The translations under genes and the position numbers were made by a program. The notes beneath the pieces are model-generated. The model was not told the DNA's origin, searched no databases, and saw only the letters and a program-made list of their open reading frames with translations. From Sipunculus nudus (Eukaryota > Annelida > Sipuncula > Golfingiida > Sipunculidae): a stretch of DNA of 64,000 bases. Location of the stretch: the NCBI GenBank assembly GCA_026874595.1, contig CM049313.1, positions 44,918,659 to 44,982,658 on the forward strand, given 5' to 3'. This document shows positions 1-11,712 of this stretch, one piece after another. Within the stretch, counting starts at the first letter, position 1, and the number at the start of each line of letters is the position of its first letter.

Positions 1-111
1 TTCTCTATATTTGATACATTTTTCCCCCTTTATTTTGAGACTGCGAAATCATATTGATACCATCAAATTCGCAGCTGTGGTTTCATCTGTGTCCTGAAGC
101 CTTGTGTTGTT

Positions 112-900
112 TATTAGGGCCCTTACTTGAATAAGTGGATGCCCTTTATCAATCACCATGTCTGTCTGTTCATCTTTTTGTATGTCTGTCAAATTTGTTT
201 CCTGGTGATAACTCCAGTTTGGATTGACATATTGGTTTCAGACTTGACTTATACATGGCTCAACTCTAAGGCAAGAACTCTTAATTACTTTGGGATTATG
301 AGATCAAAGGTCAAGGTCACAAGACCCACATATTTAGAGAGATTGTGGGTGCATTTTAGCCAAACTTTTTGTTCCATATTGCACATACAGCTCACCTACT
401 AATAGGGGAGGAAACTGATTGATTTTGGACTCACATGGTCAAAGTTCCAGATCACAGGAACCATCTGTACACATATTTGTTTCCAGATGATAAATCCAGT
501 TTGGATTGACATTTTGGTTTCAAACTTTACCTTTATATGTCATACTACTAAAGTAAGAACCCTTTTGATTTAAGGGGTCATGTGGTCAAAGGTCAAGGTC
601 AGAGGACCCACTTCTCTAATGAAATTGTAGATGTGTTTTTAGCCAAACTTTTTGTTCCAAACCTTCCATCCATGTGGGTCACCTGCCAATAGGGAAAGAT
701 TCCTTTTGATTTTGGGGTCTTTAGGTTCAAGGCCACAGGGCCCATCCATTCATGAAACTAGTATATGGATGATCACTCCAGTTTTGGTAGACAGATTAGC
801 TTAAAACTGCTCACTGGACCCATATTTTAAGAAAGCTGACCATAAACCTATCCTTATAGACAAATTCAACTGAGGGTCTAGACCCATGGGTCCCTAGTTT
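112..900. repeat. Pearl/HINE-like element, 282-bp tandem units
   Basis: Three diverged tandem units carry the phrase CCAGTTTGGATTGACAT or a variant at about 214, 496 and 778, which gives a 282-bp period. The ends are loosely inverted: TTAGGGCCC near 115 and GGGTCCCTAG near 890. A head with TCTGTCTG repeats and a tail containing CCCATGGGTC match other elements in this window. Known pearl/Helentron-type elements of bivalves share this build (hairpin end, tetranucleotide microsatellite, tandem core); assigning this copy is inference. Related units recur at 48718-49600 and 51570-52130. Confidence 0.5.
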
Positions 901-1293
901 TATATTAAAATGTGTATTATTATACTTCAGCTCATCTCCACTTTCTTCCTTATTCTATATATATATTACAGGGTCTCATATACATATCCAGTGGCTATTT
1001 TTAAACACATGTTACTGTCACATACATGTAATTGAAATGCTGATAGTTTTACAAATATCTAATCAAAAGTGGCCATTGTATCTTTGATTTAGTCCATAAA
1101 AGTGAACATTTTCATTTATATATTAAGTATTTGGTTATCTCCAAATAGCAGGGCCATATCCTCTGAGCTTTTCAAATGCTTATATATAAAATATACATTT
1201 TGCATTTGCTAAAATTTTTTAAGTTCAGCTGAGCACTATGCCCCATTGGTCCCTTGATTTATAAGTTAGAATTGAATACTCCTCCTTCATTCA

Positions 1294-1297
<4 letters not shown>

Positions 1298-1328
<31 letters not shown>

Positions 1329-1360
1329 TCTCTCTCATATATATATGTGTGTGTGTGTGC
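1298..1360. repeat. (CT)n / (TA)n / (TG)n compound microsatellite
   Basis: A CT run interrupted once by CCC is followed by short TA and TG runs. It lies in the intron upstream of the first visible hydrolase exon. The rest of 901-1651 is AT-rich intron-like DNA with one pearl-type tail (CAGCTGAGC...) near 1225. Confidence 0.9.
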
Positions 1361-1651
1361 ACGCACGCAGTTGGAAATATATATATGAGCTATCTGTGAT
1401 CTTTGTAATTCTGATAAAAACAACCAATTACTCAATTTCCCTTTTCCCTGGTAGTCATATCATTATTTCTACAATCATATTTTGTATCTGACTACCCCTA
1501 AATAATTCTGACATATCCTCTCAGCTTTTAGAATGCAGATATTTTTTAAAATATATTACAATAGAAATAATTCCATTTTTTATTTGCAAAATTCACTGAG
1601 CACCGAGACCCATGAGGTCCATACAGCTGCGAGATGCTTTGTCTATTTCAG

Positions 1652-1829
1652 AAGCTTAAGACCTTTCTGGCTTGTAAAGCTTACTGGATACTGGGCCAGA
1701 CAGGTGATACTTAGAGACATCATCAAGTATGCAGCTCTTATAGGCTTCCGCCTTTATGGAGTAAATACAATGTCTGTGGAAGGGGCAACAAATGGTCTAC
1801 TGATGGCTGGTCAAGTTGACATCTTTAAG
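1652..1829 (+). CDS. Alpha/beta-hydrolase-like protein, internal exon (first one visible)
   Basis: The acceptor is TTTGTCTATTTCAG at 1638-1651 and the donor is AAG|GTACAG at 1829/1830. The exon enters in phase 2 and leaves in phase 0, giving 59 full codons. Only one frame is open; it includes GFRLYGVNTMSVEGATNG and a start of RPFW. Together with the exons at 2599 and 4745 it gives about 163 C-terminal residues. The order fits the lid and C-terminal half of an alpha/beta hydrolase: an RPFW-type lid, then a strand with an acidic loop (YVNND), then a GSHFPQ histidine motif. From memory it most resembles the DUF1057 group of uncharacterised invertebrate hydrolases; that assignment is tentative. 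The nucleophile elbow and N-terminus must lie before base 1. An upstream in-frame ATG at 1533 is inside the intron and is not a start. Confidence 0.6.
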
Positions 1830-2137
1830 GTACAGAAATTACCTACAAATAACCCTTTGCAGTGCTGCCACTATAAATTTTTAAAGTAACATATTTTTTT
1901 TCAGACAAGACTTCTTTTTATACTTTTTCCATACTTATTCAGGGGTTAATACTTTTTTATATTTTGTTTCTAAATTTATCATCTGTAGGTGGTGATTATA
2001 GGCTCAGGCTGTTTACCTGAACCAACTGAGTGCAATGGACATGCTATGTCAATATTGTATTATAGTGGCATTTTATTAAGGATGATTTTTATCTGCAATT
2101 TGCGGATTTGAAACACAACTGAACAAAAAGGCAACCA

Positions 2138-2240
<103 letters not shown>

Positions 2241-2598
2241 TAATGGAAACTTACTTTGCATTGAAGATAAAGGAAAAAAACTATATTATCCAAGACAAAA
2301 ATTCTTAGTTACATGGTAAGAGACCATGAGTACACATATAAACTTAAGTATTGCAGAAAGTAAGAGGATAAAGATAATTTCATTTATTATCCAGATACAA
2401 GAAATGTATATTAGAATTGTATGATATTAAACATTTCATTTCCAGTTACAGCAGCATTAATACTCATATATTTCAGATTTAATTTTTTTTTACTTTTTCA
2501 AATATTCAATAGAACTATTAACATTAACAGAAATTAAGAAAAAAAATCAAAAGAAAAGATCACAACAATGTTGTTTATACTTAATATTTTTTTTCAAG

Positions 2599-2785
2599 AA
2601 CAGGAAATATATCGAAATTATAAGGAAGAAAAGGCTACCTATTCTGGCATTCTATGTCAACAATGACATATTTATGGAGCGGCCAGAAATTGAAGAATTC
2701 CTGTTGAATCTGGGGATGTCTTTACCAGCCACAGTGACATATGACAAAAATAGCAGACACCTAGAAAAATCAAACCCTTCAGTTG
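2599..2785 (+). CDS. Alpha/beta-hydrolase-like protein, penultimate exon
   Basis: The acceptor is a T-rich tract ending TTTTTTTTCAAG at 2598 and the donor is TTG|GTACGT at 2785/2786. The exon enters in phase 0, matching the previous exon, and leaves in phase 1, matching the next. It encodes 62 codons plus one base. The peptide contains RLPILAFYVNNDIF, a hydrophobic strand followed by Asn-Asp, the usual place of the catalytic acid in alpha/beta hydrolases. EEFLLNLGM and TVTYDKNSR follow. The matching phases on both sides are the main reason for trusting the model. Confidence 0.65.
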
Positions 2786-2859
2786 GTACGTGCATTTGTA
2801 ACTCCATTAGTTCATAATTGCTCCAGAATGAGATATCCTTTGAGGATTTTTTTTTTAAT

Positions 2860-4655
2860 TTTTGGGAGTGGGGGAGCAATGTACACTGTTTTTGTCCCCC
2901 TAAGGTGCCGTCTTTCCCTCCCTCTGATCGTCAGTCAGTCACACATTTTTTTCATGATAAGTCATCCAGATTTTCAGGGACAGTCACCAAACTTGCAGCA
3001 ATAATGCAGCATATAAGGGGCTAGGACAAGTTTGAATATAGATGACCTTGATGCATATTTCAAGGTCACAGACTATAATGCAAAAATGATGTTAACACAA
3101 TAACTTTCCAAGAATTTGTGGGACAGTCCCCAAACTTGCAGCAATAATGCAGCATATGAGGTGCTAGGTCAAGTTCGAATATGGATGACCTTGATGCATT
3201 TTTCAAGGTCATAGAGACGATAATGCTAAAACGATGTTAAAGCAATTACTCAGCAAAAATTTTAGGGACAGTCACCAAAGTTGCAGCAATAATGCACCTT
3301 ACGAATGGCTAGGTCAAGATTCAGATATGGATGACCTTGACCTATATTTCAAGGCATTTATCAGTCCATTGGAAATACCTATCACAAATTCCATACAATG
3401 TTCAGAACCTTTGTTCCCGCCTACTTCCACATTAGGCAGAGGACACCCAAGATCTGTTCCACAGATCAACTTTGCCCTTGTTGTTTTAGAAAATTGTAAG
3501 CATGTATTAGTATGGGCTTTATTTTGCATGTGACCTTTAAGGAATATGTACTCTTTATATTATTTGAAAGTATAAACAGCATATTTGTATCCGCCAAAAC
3601 AAAGTTTTGTTGATACTATGTTTTTGACCGCCTTGGGTTAAAATCACTCATATCTCTGCAGTGGTTTGACTAATTCACCTGAAATTCAGCATGCGGATAC
3701 ATCCTGGATAGCTTTCTTGATTTTATGACAGGTGGCGCCACCTACATTGACATTAATGCTGCAGACATCCAAGCTCATATCTTGGGAACCAATTGACCTA
3801 TTGGGCCAAAATTTTGCATGTGTATAGATCTCACATAGCTCTTTAACATACACACAACTGGAGGGGCCACCTGCAACCATTTTTGCACAGCCTCTGTCTG
3901 TTTGTCTGCTGTGGGCTAAAATCACGTATCTATGTAGTGGTTTGACTTATCTGCCTAAAAATTTTGTGTGTTTATACATCTTGGATAGCTTTCTCAATTT
4001 TGTGGCAGGTGGCGCCACCTACATTTATGTTAATGCTGCAGACATTCAGGCTTGTATCTCAGGACTGGTTGGACATATCCCCCTGAAATTTTTCATGTGT
4101 ATAGATCTCACATAGCTCTTAATCATATACAAAATTGGTGGCGCCTACTGCCACCATTTTTGCACAAGTCCTTCTTTTGTCTGCTGTGGGATAATATCAC
4201 TCATATACATGTAGTGGTTTGACTTTTCTGCCTAAAATATTGCATATGTATACAACTTGGACAGCTTTCTGGATTTGTGGTAGGTGGCGCCACCTACATA
4301 CACATTTCTGCTGCAGACATCCATGCTAATATGCAACACACCTCACTCTGTTTCCCCTTGCCACTCAATCCATGCCTCACTTCACCCATTCCACTCTGAT
4401 TTTGGCGGATACACGTATTCGCTTGTCGACTACCCGTATTATAGTTCAACATATAAATTATCAAATAATCACATTATGTTAATTGCTTTGAGAAAAATTA
4501 AAACTTTCATGATACATACTTATTCATGTAACATTAATGTAAGTTTGTAACTGACGCCGTTTACGATTAACTTTTGGGGCACAAACTTACAATTCAGCAT
4601 TAAAATAGCTTGTGCTTTTACTGGATTAATTAGATGAGCAGCAAGACCCATGGGT
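2860..4655. repeat. Composite pearl-like element in the last intron (142-bp units and GGCGCCACC units)
   Basis: From about 2975 to 3360 there are three diverged units of about 142 bp, each with a phrase like CAGTCACCAAACTTGCAGC and GGTCAAG...GATGACCTTGA. From about 3700 to 4310 longer units each carry the palindrome GGTGGCGCCACC (about 3734, 4012 and 4287; a half copy near 4140) with TGGATAGCTTTCT before it. The segment ends near 4655 with a GACCCATGGGTC tail. It fills the intron between the hydrolase exons at 2599 and 4745. Confidence 0.6.
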
Positions 4656-4744
4656 CATTTGTAATAATGAATTGGTCCAAAGTTAGTATTAAATATAGAA
4701 TCAAAAGACTTTCTTATAATGAATATTTTTCACTGTTTTAACAG

Positions 4745-4869
4745 GGACTTACAGAAGACTGGTGTTACTGGACCAAGGATCCCACTTCCCACAGTATAAA
4801 GACTGGTGTGTCCCACATATCTCTGAAGAACTCCTGATGATGTTTCAGTCTTTAAATGCAAAAGAATAG
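4745..4869 (+). CDS. Alpha/beta-hydrolase-like protein, terminal coding exon
   Basis: The acceptor is TGTTTTAACAG ending at 4744. The first two bases complete a Gly codon begun by the exon ending at 2785; 40 codons and a TAG stop at 4867-4869 follow. The peptide contains RRLVLLDQGSHFPQYKDW and ends EELLMMFQSLNAKE. The small-Gly-Ser-His motif after a hydrophobic strand matches the catalytic-histidine loop of alpha/beta hydrolases. The protein has no C-terminal extension after the last helix. A pearl-like element starts 14 bp after the stop, so the 3' UTR is either very short or made of repeat. A possible distant poly(A) signal is at 10502. Confidence 0.65.
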
Positions 4870-4883
4870 TTCCAGCATATCAA

Positions 4884-6234
4884 TTTTAGCTCAGCTGACT
4901 TAAAGTCATCTGACCTATAGTTATCACTCTTTGTCCGTTGACTGTCTATCTGTCTGTTCGTTTGTTGGCAGGGCACAAATCTTAACCGTTGGACCTAGAA
5001 TCTTATCATATGACACCATGGGAGGTCTATGGAAAATCTCTTAGAAAACCTGGAATTAGGTGTCTGTTACCGATATCCTTCAAGCTGTGGGTATATCATC
5101 CAGATGATTAAAAATTTGATACAAAAACTCCACTGTACTATAACTATAATGCATTGATTACCGTGATTCTTTGCATGCATATTGATCATGGAGTGTTTCA
5201 TCAGTTCCTGCAGACTGGTGGGGCCACCTGTATTTTTTTTTAATTTTTATGCATAAAATATTTTTCTCTATTTTTGAGACCTTCAAAGATGCAGTCATCT
5301 TTTATCAGGAAATCTTCAAACATGACATCCTAGGAGGCCTGTAATCTGGTCTCTGTGACCCATATCCTCCGAGCTATGGGGCTTGTAAATACCACCTAAG
5401 AATAATTAAAAATTTTAAACAAAAGCTCCAGTTTCTGAATAATTAATGCATTTATTGCCATTATTCTTTACATGCATATTGATCATGCTGTTTCATCAGT
5501 TTCTGCAGACTGATGGTGCCACCTGTATTTGTTTTAAATTTGTTTTACGCATTTTTTTTTCTCTATTTTTGTGACCTTCAGATGTAACAGTCTGGCTGTT
5601 AAAAGGGTACAAATTGTAACCATTAGAACTAGAATCTAGCTTCTATCTGTTTCTCTTTCTGCAGACTGATGGTGCCACCTCTATTTGTTTTAATTTTGTT
5701 TTACGCATTTTTTTCTCTATTTTTGTGACCTTCAAATGAAACAGTCTGCTGTTAATAGGGCACAAATTGTAACTATTAGAACTAGAATCTAGCTTCTATC
5801 TGTACATCCATTGGTGGCTTAAGAAAATCTCCTTAGAAACCTGAAATTAGGGCATAGTGACCTATATTCTGCAAGATATTTGAAAGAACATGATTTGAGC
5901 ACTCTAGAACAAATTTGCATAATGGTTTACAGTTTGACCTAGAAACTTTAAATTTGATTTAGATCCAGGGAGGTCCCACTAAAAATTTCTTTGAAACCTA
6001 AAATAATGTCACCTTGACCTTTATTCTGCAAGCTGTGTGAAAGAATATGATTTCAACATACTAAAAGTCCAATGGGCAGAAAGGGTTGCAGCTGGATGTA
6101 AAAAAAAGGTCACTGTAACCTGTATCTAAGGTCTATTGTTAAATTGCATGATTTGAGCACTCTGGGAATCATGTTACCCATTGTTCAAAGTTCCTTGAAT
6201 TCAGCTGAGTGTCATGGCCCATGGGCCACTTGAT
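4884..6234. repeat. Pearl/HINE-like element directly after the hydrolase stop codon
   Basis: The head reads TTTTAGCTCAGCTGACT...AAGTCATCTGACCTA and can form a hairpin; it is followed by degenerate TCTGTC repeats. The core has about three diverged units with ACAAAT(T/C)GTAAC and CTATTTTTGAGACC or close variants. The tail near 6200-6234 reads CAGCTGAGTGTCATGG followed by the palindrome GGCCCATGGGCC. Head and tail share an inverted GCTCAGCTGA, as expected of Helentron-type subterminal repeats. Confidence 0.6.
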
Positions 6235-6424
6235 ATGTTTTAAAGCCTGCCCAGTGAGTAGTTTCAAAAAGCTCACAATTGGTTTGAATACAGTGGTTTG
6301 TGCTTGCCCATGTGAATCCTTTCAAACCTTGTTGATACTTTCACAGAAAAAAACCTTGGTCAGTGTTAATGATGAGCTGGTGCATGTCTACATGTTGTTT
6401 CACTTTTAGTATGTACATATTAAC

Positions 6425-6471
6425 GTGCAGAATTTTAAACAAGCAACCCTGGCTCTTGCTGGTCTGATTCT
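6425..6471 (+). repeat. Left copy of an inverted repeat bracketing the 6.5-9.1 kb array
   Basis: This stretch (AGAATTTTAAACAAGC... TCTTGCTGGTCTGAT) matches the reverse complement of 9186-9231. A second partial match (GTCCAGCTCAGAATTTT) at 6529-6546 touches the head of the array. The pair may be the ends of an older element into which the pearl-like array inserted. Confidence 0.6.
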
Positions 6472-6542
6472 TAGCCCTGTGGCAGAAACAGTGTTAACTG
6501 ACCAATAAGAGCATGGTCTTGCATTGTGCGTCCAGCTCAGAA

Positions 6543-9102
6543 TTTTTAGCTCAGCTAACTGTAAGTCATCTGAGCTACAGCGATCACTCTTTGTCCATCG
6601 TCCGTCCGGCCATCCGGCCGTCTGTCTGTTAACAAGGCACAAATCGTAAAAGGCTGGACCTGGAATTTTCTTACTTTACATCCAGAGAGATCCATGAAAA
6701 ATCTCCTTGGAAACCAGAAATCAGGTCTCTGTTACCCATATCCTTCAAGCTATGGGGCCCCAAAGTACCCCCCAGAATAGTAAAAAATTTCATACAAAAT
6801 CTTCAATATCTCATTAACTACAACACTGATGGTCATGATTTTTGGCATACACATTGATCATGAGATGTTCCATTAGTTCCTGCAGACTGGTGGCGCCACC
6901 TGTATTTTTCGATTTTTTACGAATTTTTTTCTCTATTTTTGAGACCTTTAAAAATGTGGACATCTGTTAACAGGGCACAAATCGTAAAGACTGGACCTAG
7001 AATCTCCATTCCTGACATTCTAAGAGACCTATGAAAAGTCTCCATGGAAACTAGAAATTAGGTCTCTATTACCCATATCCATCAAGCTATGGGGCCCCAA
7101 AGTACTCCCAAGAATAGTGAAAAATTTCATACAAAAACGTCAATATCTCATTAACTACATCTCTGATGGTCATGATTTTTGGCATACATATTAATCATGC
7201 GATGTTTCATCAGTTTCTGCAGACTGGTGGCGCAACCTATATTTTTCGATTTTTTACAAATTTTTTTCTCTATTTTTGAGACCTTTAAAAATGTGGACAT
7301 CTGTTAACAGGGCACAAATCATTAAGACTGGATCTAGAAGCTTTATTCTTAATATTCTGAGAGACCTATGAAAAGTCTCCATGGAAACCAAAAATTAGGT
7401 CTCTGTTACCCATATCCTTTGAGCTATGAGGCCCCAAAGTACCCCCCAGAATAGTGAAAAATTTCATACAAAAACTTCAATATCTCATTAACTACATCAC
7501 TGATGGTCATGATTTTTGGCATATATATTAATCATGAGATATTTCATCAGTTTCTGCAGACTGCGGAAGCCATCTGTATTTTTTTTTCGATTTTTTACGA
7601 TTTTTTTCTCTATTTTTGAGACCTTAAAAGATGCAGTCATCTGTTAACAGGGCACAAATCAGAACAACTGGACCTAGAATCTTCATTTTTGACATTGGGG
7701 GAGGCCCATGAAAAGTCTCTTTGGAAACCTGGAATTAGGTCTCTGTTACCCAGATTCTTCAAGCTATGGGGCTCTGAAGTACCACTGCTGAATAATGAAA
7801 ATTTGATACAAAAACTGAAATATCTGAACAACTAATGCATTGATTACCATGGTTCTTTGCATGGATATTGATCATGGAGTGTTTCATAGGTTTCTGCAGA
7901 ATGGTGGCGCCACCTGTATTTTTCGATTCTTTACAAATTTTTTTCACTATTTTTGAGACCTTTAAAGATATGAACATCTGTTAACAGGGCACAAATCATA
8001 ACAACTGGACCTAGAATCTTCATTCTTGACACACTGGGAGACCCATGAAAAGTCTCCATGGAAATGAAAAATGATCTCTCTGTTACCCATATCCTTCATG
8101 CTGTAGGCCCCCAAAGTACCCCCCAGAATAGTCAAAAATTTCATACAAAGAGATCATGAGATGTTTCATCAGTTTCTGCAGACTCCCTAGAAACCTGGAA
8201 TTAGGTCTCTGTTACCTATATTCTTCAAGCTATGGGGCTTGTTACACATTTTTACAATTTTTTTTCTCTATTTTTAAGACCTTTAAGGATGTGGTTATGT
8301 ATCAACAGGGTACAAATTGTAACAACTGGACCTAGAATCTTCATTCTTGTCATGCAAGGAGGCCCATGAAAAGTGTCTGTGGAAACCTTAAATTAGTTCT
8401 CTGTTTCCCATATCCTTCAAGCTATAGGACTCCGAAGTATCCCTCAGAATAATGGATAATTTGATACAAAAGCTGAAGTATCTGACCAACTAATGCAGAG
8501 GTCACCATGATTCTTTACATGCATATTGATTATGGAGTGTTTCATCAGTTTCTTCAGACTTATGGTGCAACCTATATTTTATTAAATTTTTTTGAATTTT
8601 TTTCTCTATTTTTGAGACCTTTAAGGATGCTGTCATCTGTTAACATGGCACAAATTGTAACAACTGGACCTAGAATCTTCATTCTTGTCATGCAAGGAGG
8701 CCCGTGAGAGAGTCTTTGGAAATCTGAAATTAGGTCTCTGTTACCCATATCCTTCACGCTATAGGACTCCGAAGTATGCCTCAGAATAATGGAAAATTTG
8801 ATTCAAAAGCTGAAGTATCTGAACAATTAATGCAGAAATCACTATGATTCTTTGCATGGATGTTGACCATTAAGTGTTTTTATTAGTTTCTGCAGACTGG
8901 TGGAACCACCTGTATTTTTTTTAAAGTTTACGCATTTTTTCCCATATTTTGAGATATATAAATTCAGATACAATCTTGGCTTATTCTTTAATCTGTTTGA
9001 TGCTTCAGTTGAATGGGTATATACTACCATTCAGATGATAAAATTTCCTTTTGCAAATCTCTTCCCAGTCAGCTGAGCGTCATGACCCATGGGTCACTTG
9101 TT
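6543..9102. repeat. Pearl/HINE-like element with about seven 337-bp tandem units
   Basis: The head hairpin AGCTCAGCTAACT...AGTCATCTGAGCT is followed by TCCGTCCGGCCATCCGG. Tandem units then recur with ACTGGACCTAGAATCTTCATT, GGTCTCTGTTACCCATATCC and TGGTGGCGCCACC or variants. The landmark GGCATACA(C/T)ATT at 6844, 7181 and 7518 gives a 337-bp period. The tail CAGCTGAGCGTCATGACCC ATGGGTCACTTGTT ends near 9102. Frames that open here on both strands are repeat translations, not genes. Confidence 0.7.
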
Positions 9103-9185
9103 AAACATGCAATATTGCTCTCTTTGGTCTGTTAAGTTTCTGACATAGGGCCAAAAATCAGAACATCTCGAATAAGTGTTTCGGT

Positions 9186-9231
9186 GTGATCAGACCAGCA
9201 AGAGCTGGTGTCACTTGTTTAAAATTCTGAG
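9186..9231 (-). repeat. Right copy of the inverted repeat pair
   Basis: GATCAGACCAGCAAGAGCTG...CTTGTTTAAAATTCTGAGC is the inverted counterpart of 6425-6471. The two copies flank the whole pearl-like array. Confidence 0.6.
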
Positions 9232-10560
9232 CTGGATGCACATTGGTCTGATTACAATTCTTTGCTCTGTGCACACCCTGGTGTTCAGACCCAGAGAACC
9301 TTGCCAGACAAAGCAGCGGTTACACAAAAAGAGACCTAGGACGTCTGCAGTGGCTGCATGAGGAGTGTATAAAATTCAGACCGACAAAAAAAGCGTTTAA
9401 AGGAAATTTCATTACGAAAGCAATACAGTACCAGGTAATTAACTTGAAATTTCTTAGTTTAATTAAAATTAATATTATATTTTTTGCTATTTGTGTGGAG
9501 CTTTGTAGAAAAATATATAGGTTGTCACATGTCTTCAAGTATTTTTAACATAGCTCTACATTGAAGGGGAGCCCTGTATTGTTAGAAGTAAGGCTGAAAA
9601 ACAATGTGGGGGGGGGGGGGGGGGGCACGGTGTCTTGAACCTCTATATAAAATTATTTTAATTATTTTATCTACAACTATTTATAAACTGCAGATCTGTA
9701 CATTAACTTGTTTTTCCCTCCGGGCTATTTAAATATACGTAATGTATGATTTAATATATGTAATGGAAAAATCTGCTCAATTGTATATTGTATTTTGAAA
9801 GGCAGCATGTATACAAATTGTATTTTATTTGGACAGCAGATGATGAAATTGTAATTGAACAGAAAGTTCTGCAAATATTTTTAACCTGAGAGAGGAATAG
9901 ATTTGAATATGTTCAATAATTTAAGCAATTATATCTAAATTTTAGATATTGCATAATTTATATTATGTACCATGTTGCTAAAGAAATGTCTGTCTACACT
10001 GTCTGTTTGCAGCTACCATCGATGTTATTTAACACCTTTGAGAACTTTATGATATTTCCATGTCATCCAATAGTCTCTTTTTCCTGACTTTAACTTCATC
10101 ACATGCTGACTATACGTAATACAAGGTGAAAAAAGCCTGGTGGGATAACTTGTTCATGTCATATTTATAAAGGCATTATGGTGTAAAACTTTACATCTGT
10201 CAGAGAAATTTATAGTCTTTTAAACTTATTGCTTAGTGTAATCAGAACTTGTATTGTGCGCATTTTACAGTCATGAATATTTGTTGTAAACTGGATGTTT
10301 CTTTCAGTTAAAATGCACTAAATTCACAAAATTTATAGGCTAGATTAATCTACATGAGCCATCCAATGCATTTGATTATCCTCTACCTAAATTATGGTGA
10401 TGTCACAGATTTGTGTCCTGGGTTTTTTTTTTTTTTTTTCTTACTGGCATTAGTGATCAGTTGACAGATGTTCATATTTGTTTAATATTTGTTTGTTAAT
10501 GGAATAAACCTACATGTAATTGTATATATAATGCCAGGTAAAAAAAAAGTCAGGGGTATT
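9232..10560. other. Non-coding AT-rich stretch, possible distal 3' UTR
   Basis: No recognisable repeat except a G run (about 9607-9626) and a T run (about 10424-10439). AATAAA occurs at 10502-10507, followed by a T-rich stretch. It is the first well placed poly(A) signal on the + strand that I noticed after the pearl-like elements following the hydrolase stop. Serving as the end of a repeat-stretched 3' UTR is inference only. Confidence 0.25.
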
Positions 10561-11710
10561 AAATGCAAAGCGGCTACAGTAGTTTACAAAATACTGTAAA
10601 TATTGTCTGCATGATGTACATAGTATGTCATTTTGAATATTTATTTAAATTCATACTTTATTCTACTTCTGCTGATGCAAAGTCTCAATGGACTCCCATA
10701 ATTGCACTGTCATATGTTATGTATATTACAGACTACATGCATTTTCATAAATGGACATCAACTGTTTTGCTAATACAGAATATTGTACCACAAAGGTGTA
10801 TAGGAAATTATAATTGTTGCTGTAATATGTCAGGATATCCCTTTTTTTTTGGGGGGGGGGGGGGGATTATGCATCAAGTTTATCATGCAAACTACATGTA
10901 TGCTAGTGAAGGGTCATGGGAGGTTTCATAATTACAATGGAATGGTTTGACATAATATGAATATTAGCACTTTACATAGTTATTAGGGCCCACGGTACCC
11001 TGTGGTGATCATTGTATCAGACCGCCTATCCGTCGGTTCTTCAGTGACGCTTTCTGTCGCGCACAGTATCTCAAAACGAATACCTTTGGTCTTTCTCATA
11101 ATCACAGGGATGATTGTAGCGCCATGTCGGCCCTCTGACATTTCAACTAGATTACTGGACGCCAGAGTGCCTTTACATCTAGGTCTTTGGAACGCATTTT
11201 AAGGCCCAATGCAGATGCAAATATTTTCGTCATTTCTTACAATTCTCACATTGGACTTAACAATCAGGCTTGATGGACACCGGGCGTGAATGACACCAGG
11301 ATACAAAATAGAAGGATAAGAAGCGATTGCTGACTTCCTGTCAAGTAGTCCCTAACCGAAATCGAAACTTTGTAGATGTACATTTATGTACTTGGGATAA
11401 GAATTAGATAAGTTAGCATTTAAAAAATGGAGGCCGCTATCTCCGCAAAAAAAAATTAATTAAATACCTTTCACTTCTTCCATATCGTTTCGCTGCTTCG
11501 TGTTACGTGTATGGCCAAAAAAGTAATTGATCATCTCTGGTTACCTGACCCCTCCCCCCAAGAAGAAAAATGTCCCTAAAGTTTTCTAGACAAATTCAAG
11601 TGCAAACATACGGGAAGCTGTCATGCATGTATTCACCACCAAAACGTGCCAGTGAAGGAATCTAAACAGTTTTCAGTTACAAAATGTAATTGATAACTGT
11701 ATGAAAAGAC
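10561..11710. other. Intergenic stretch with a truncated repeat head
   Basis: AT-rich DNA with a G run at about 10852-10865. At about 10984 it has a TTAGGGCCCAC start like that of the element at 112-900, followed by a GC-richer 230 bp (CGCCTATCCGTCGGTTC). No gene seen. Confidence 0.4.
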
Positions 11711-11712
11711 CA

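Noticed and set aside
4884-4925. TAGCTCAGCTGA resembling a tRNA A box
   Set aside because: The sequence is explained by the hairpin head of the pearl-like element, and no B box follows.
6406-8757. Many minus-strand frames with repeated peptide phrases (SSDDLQ, NRDLI)
   Set aside because: The same phrase in several units reflects translation of tandem pearl-like units, not a repeat protein.
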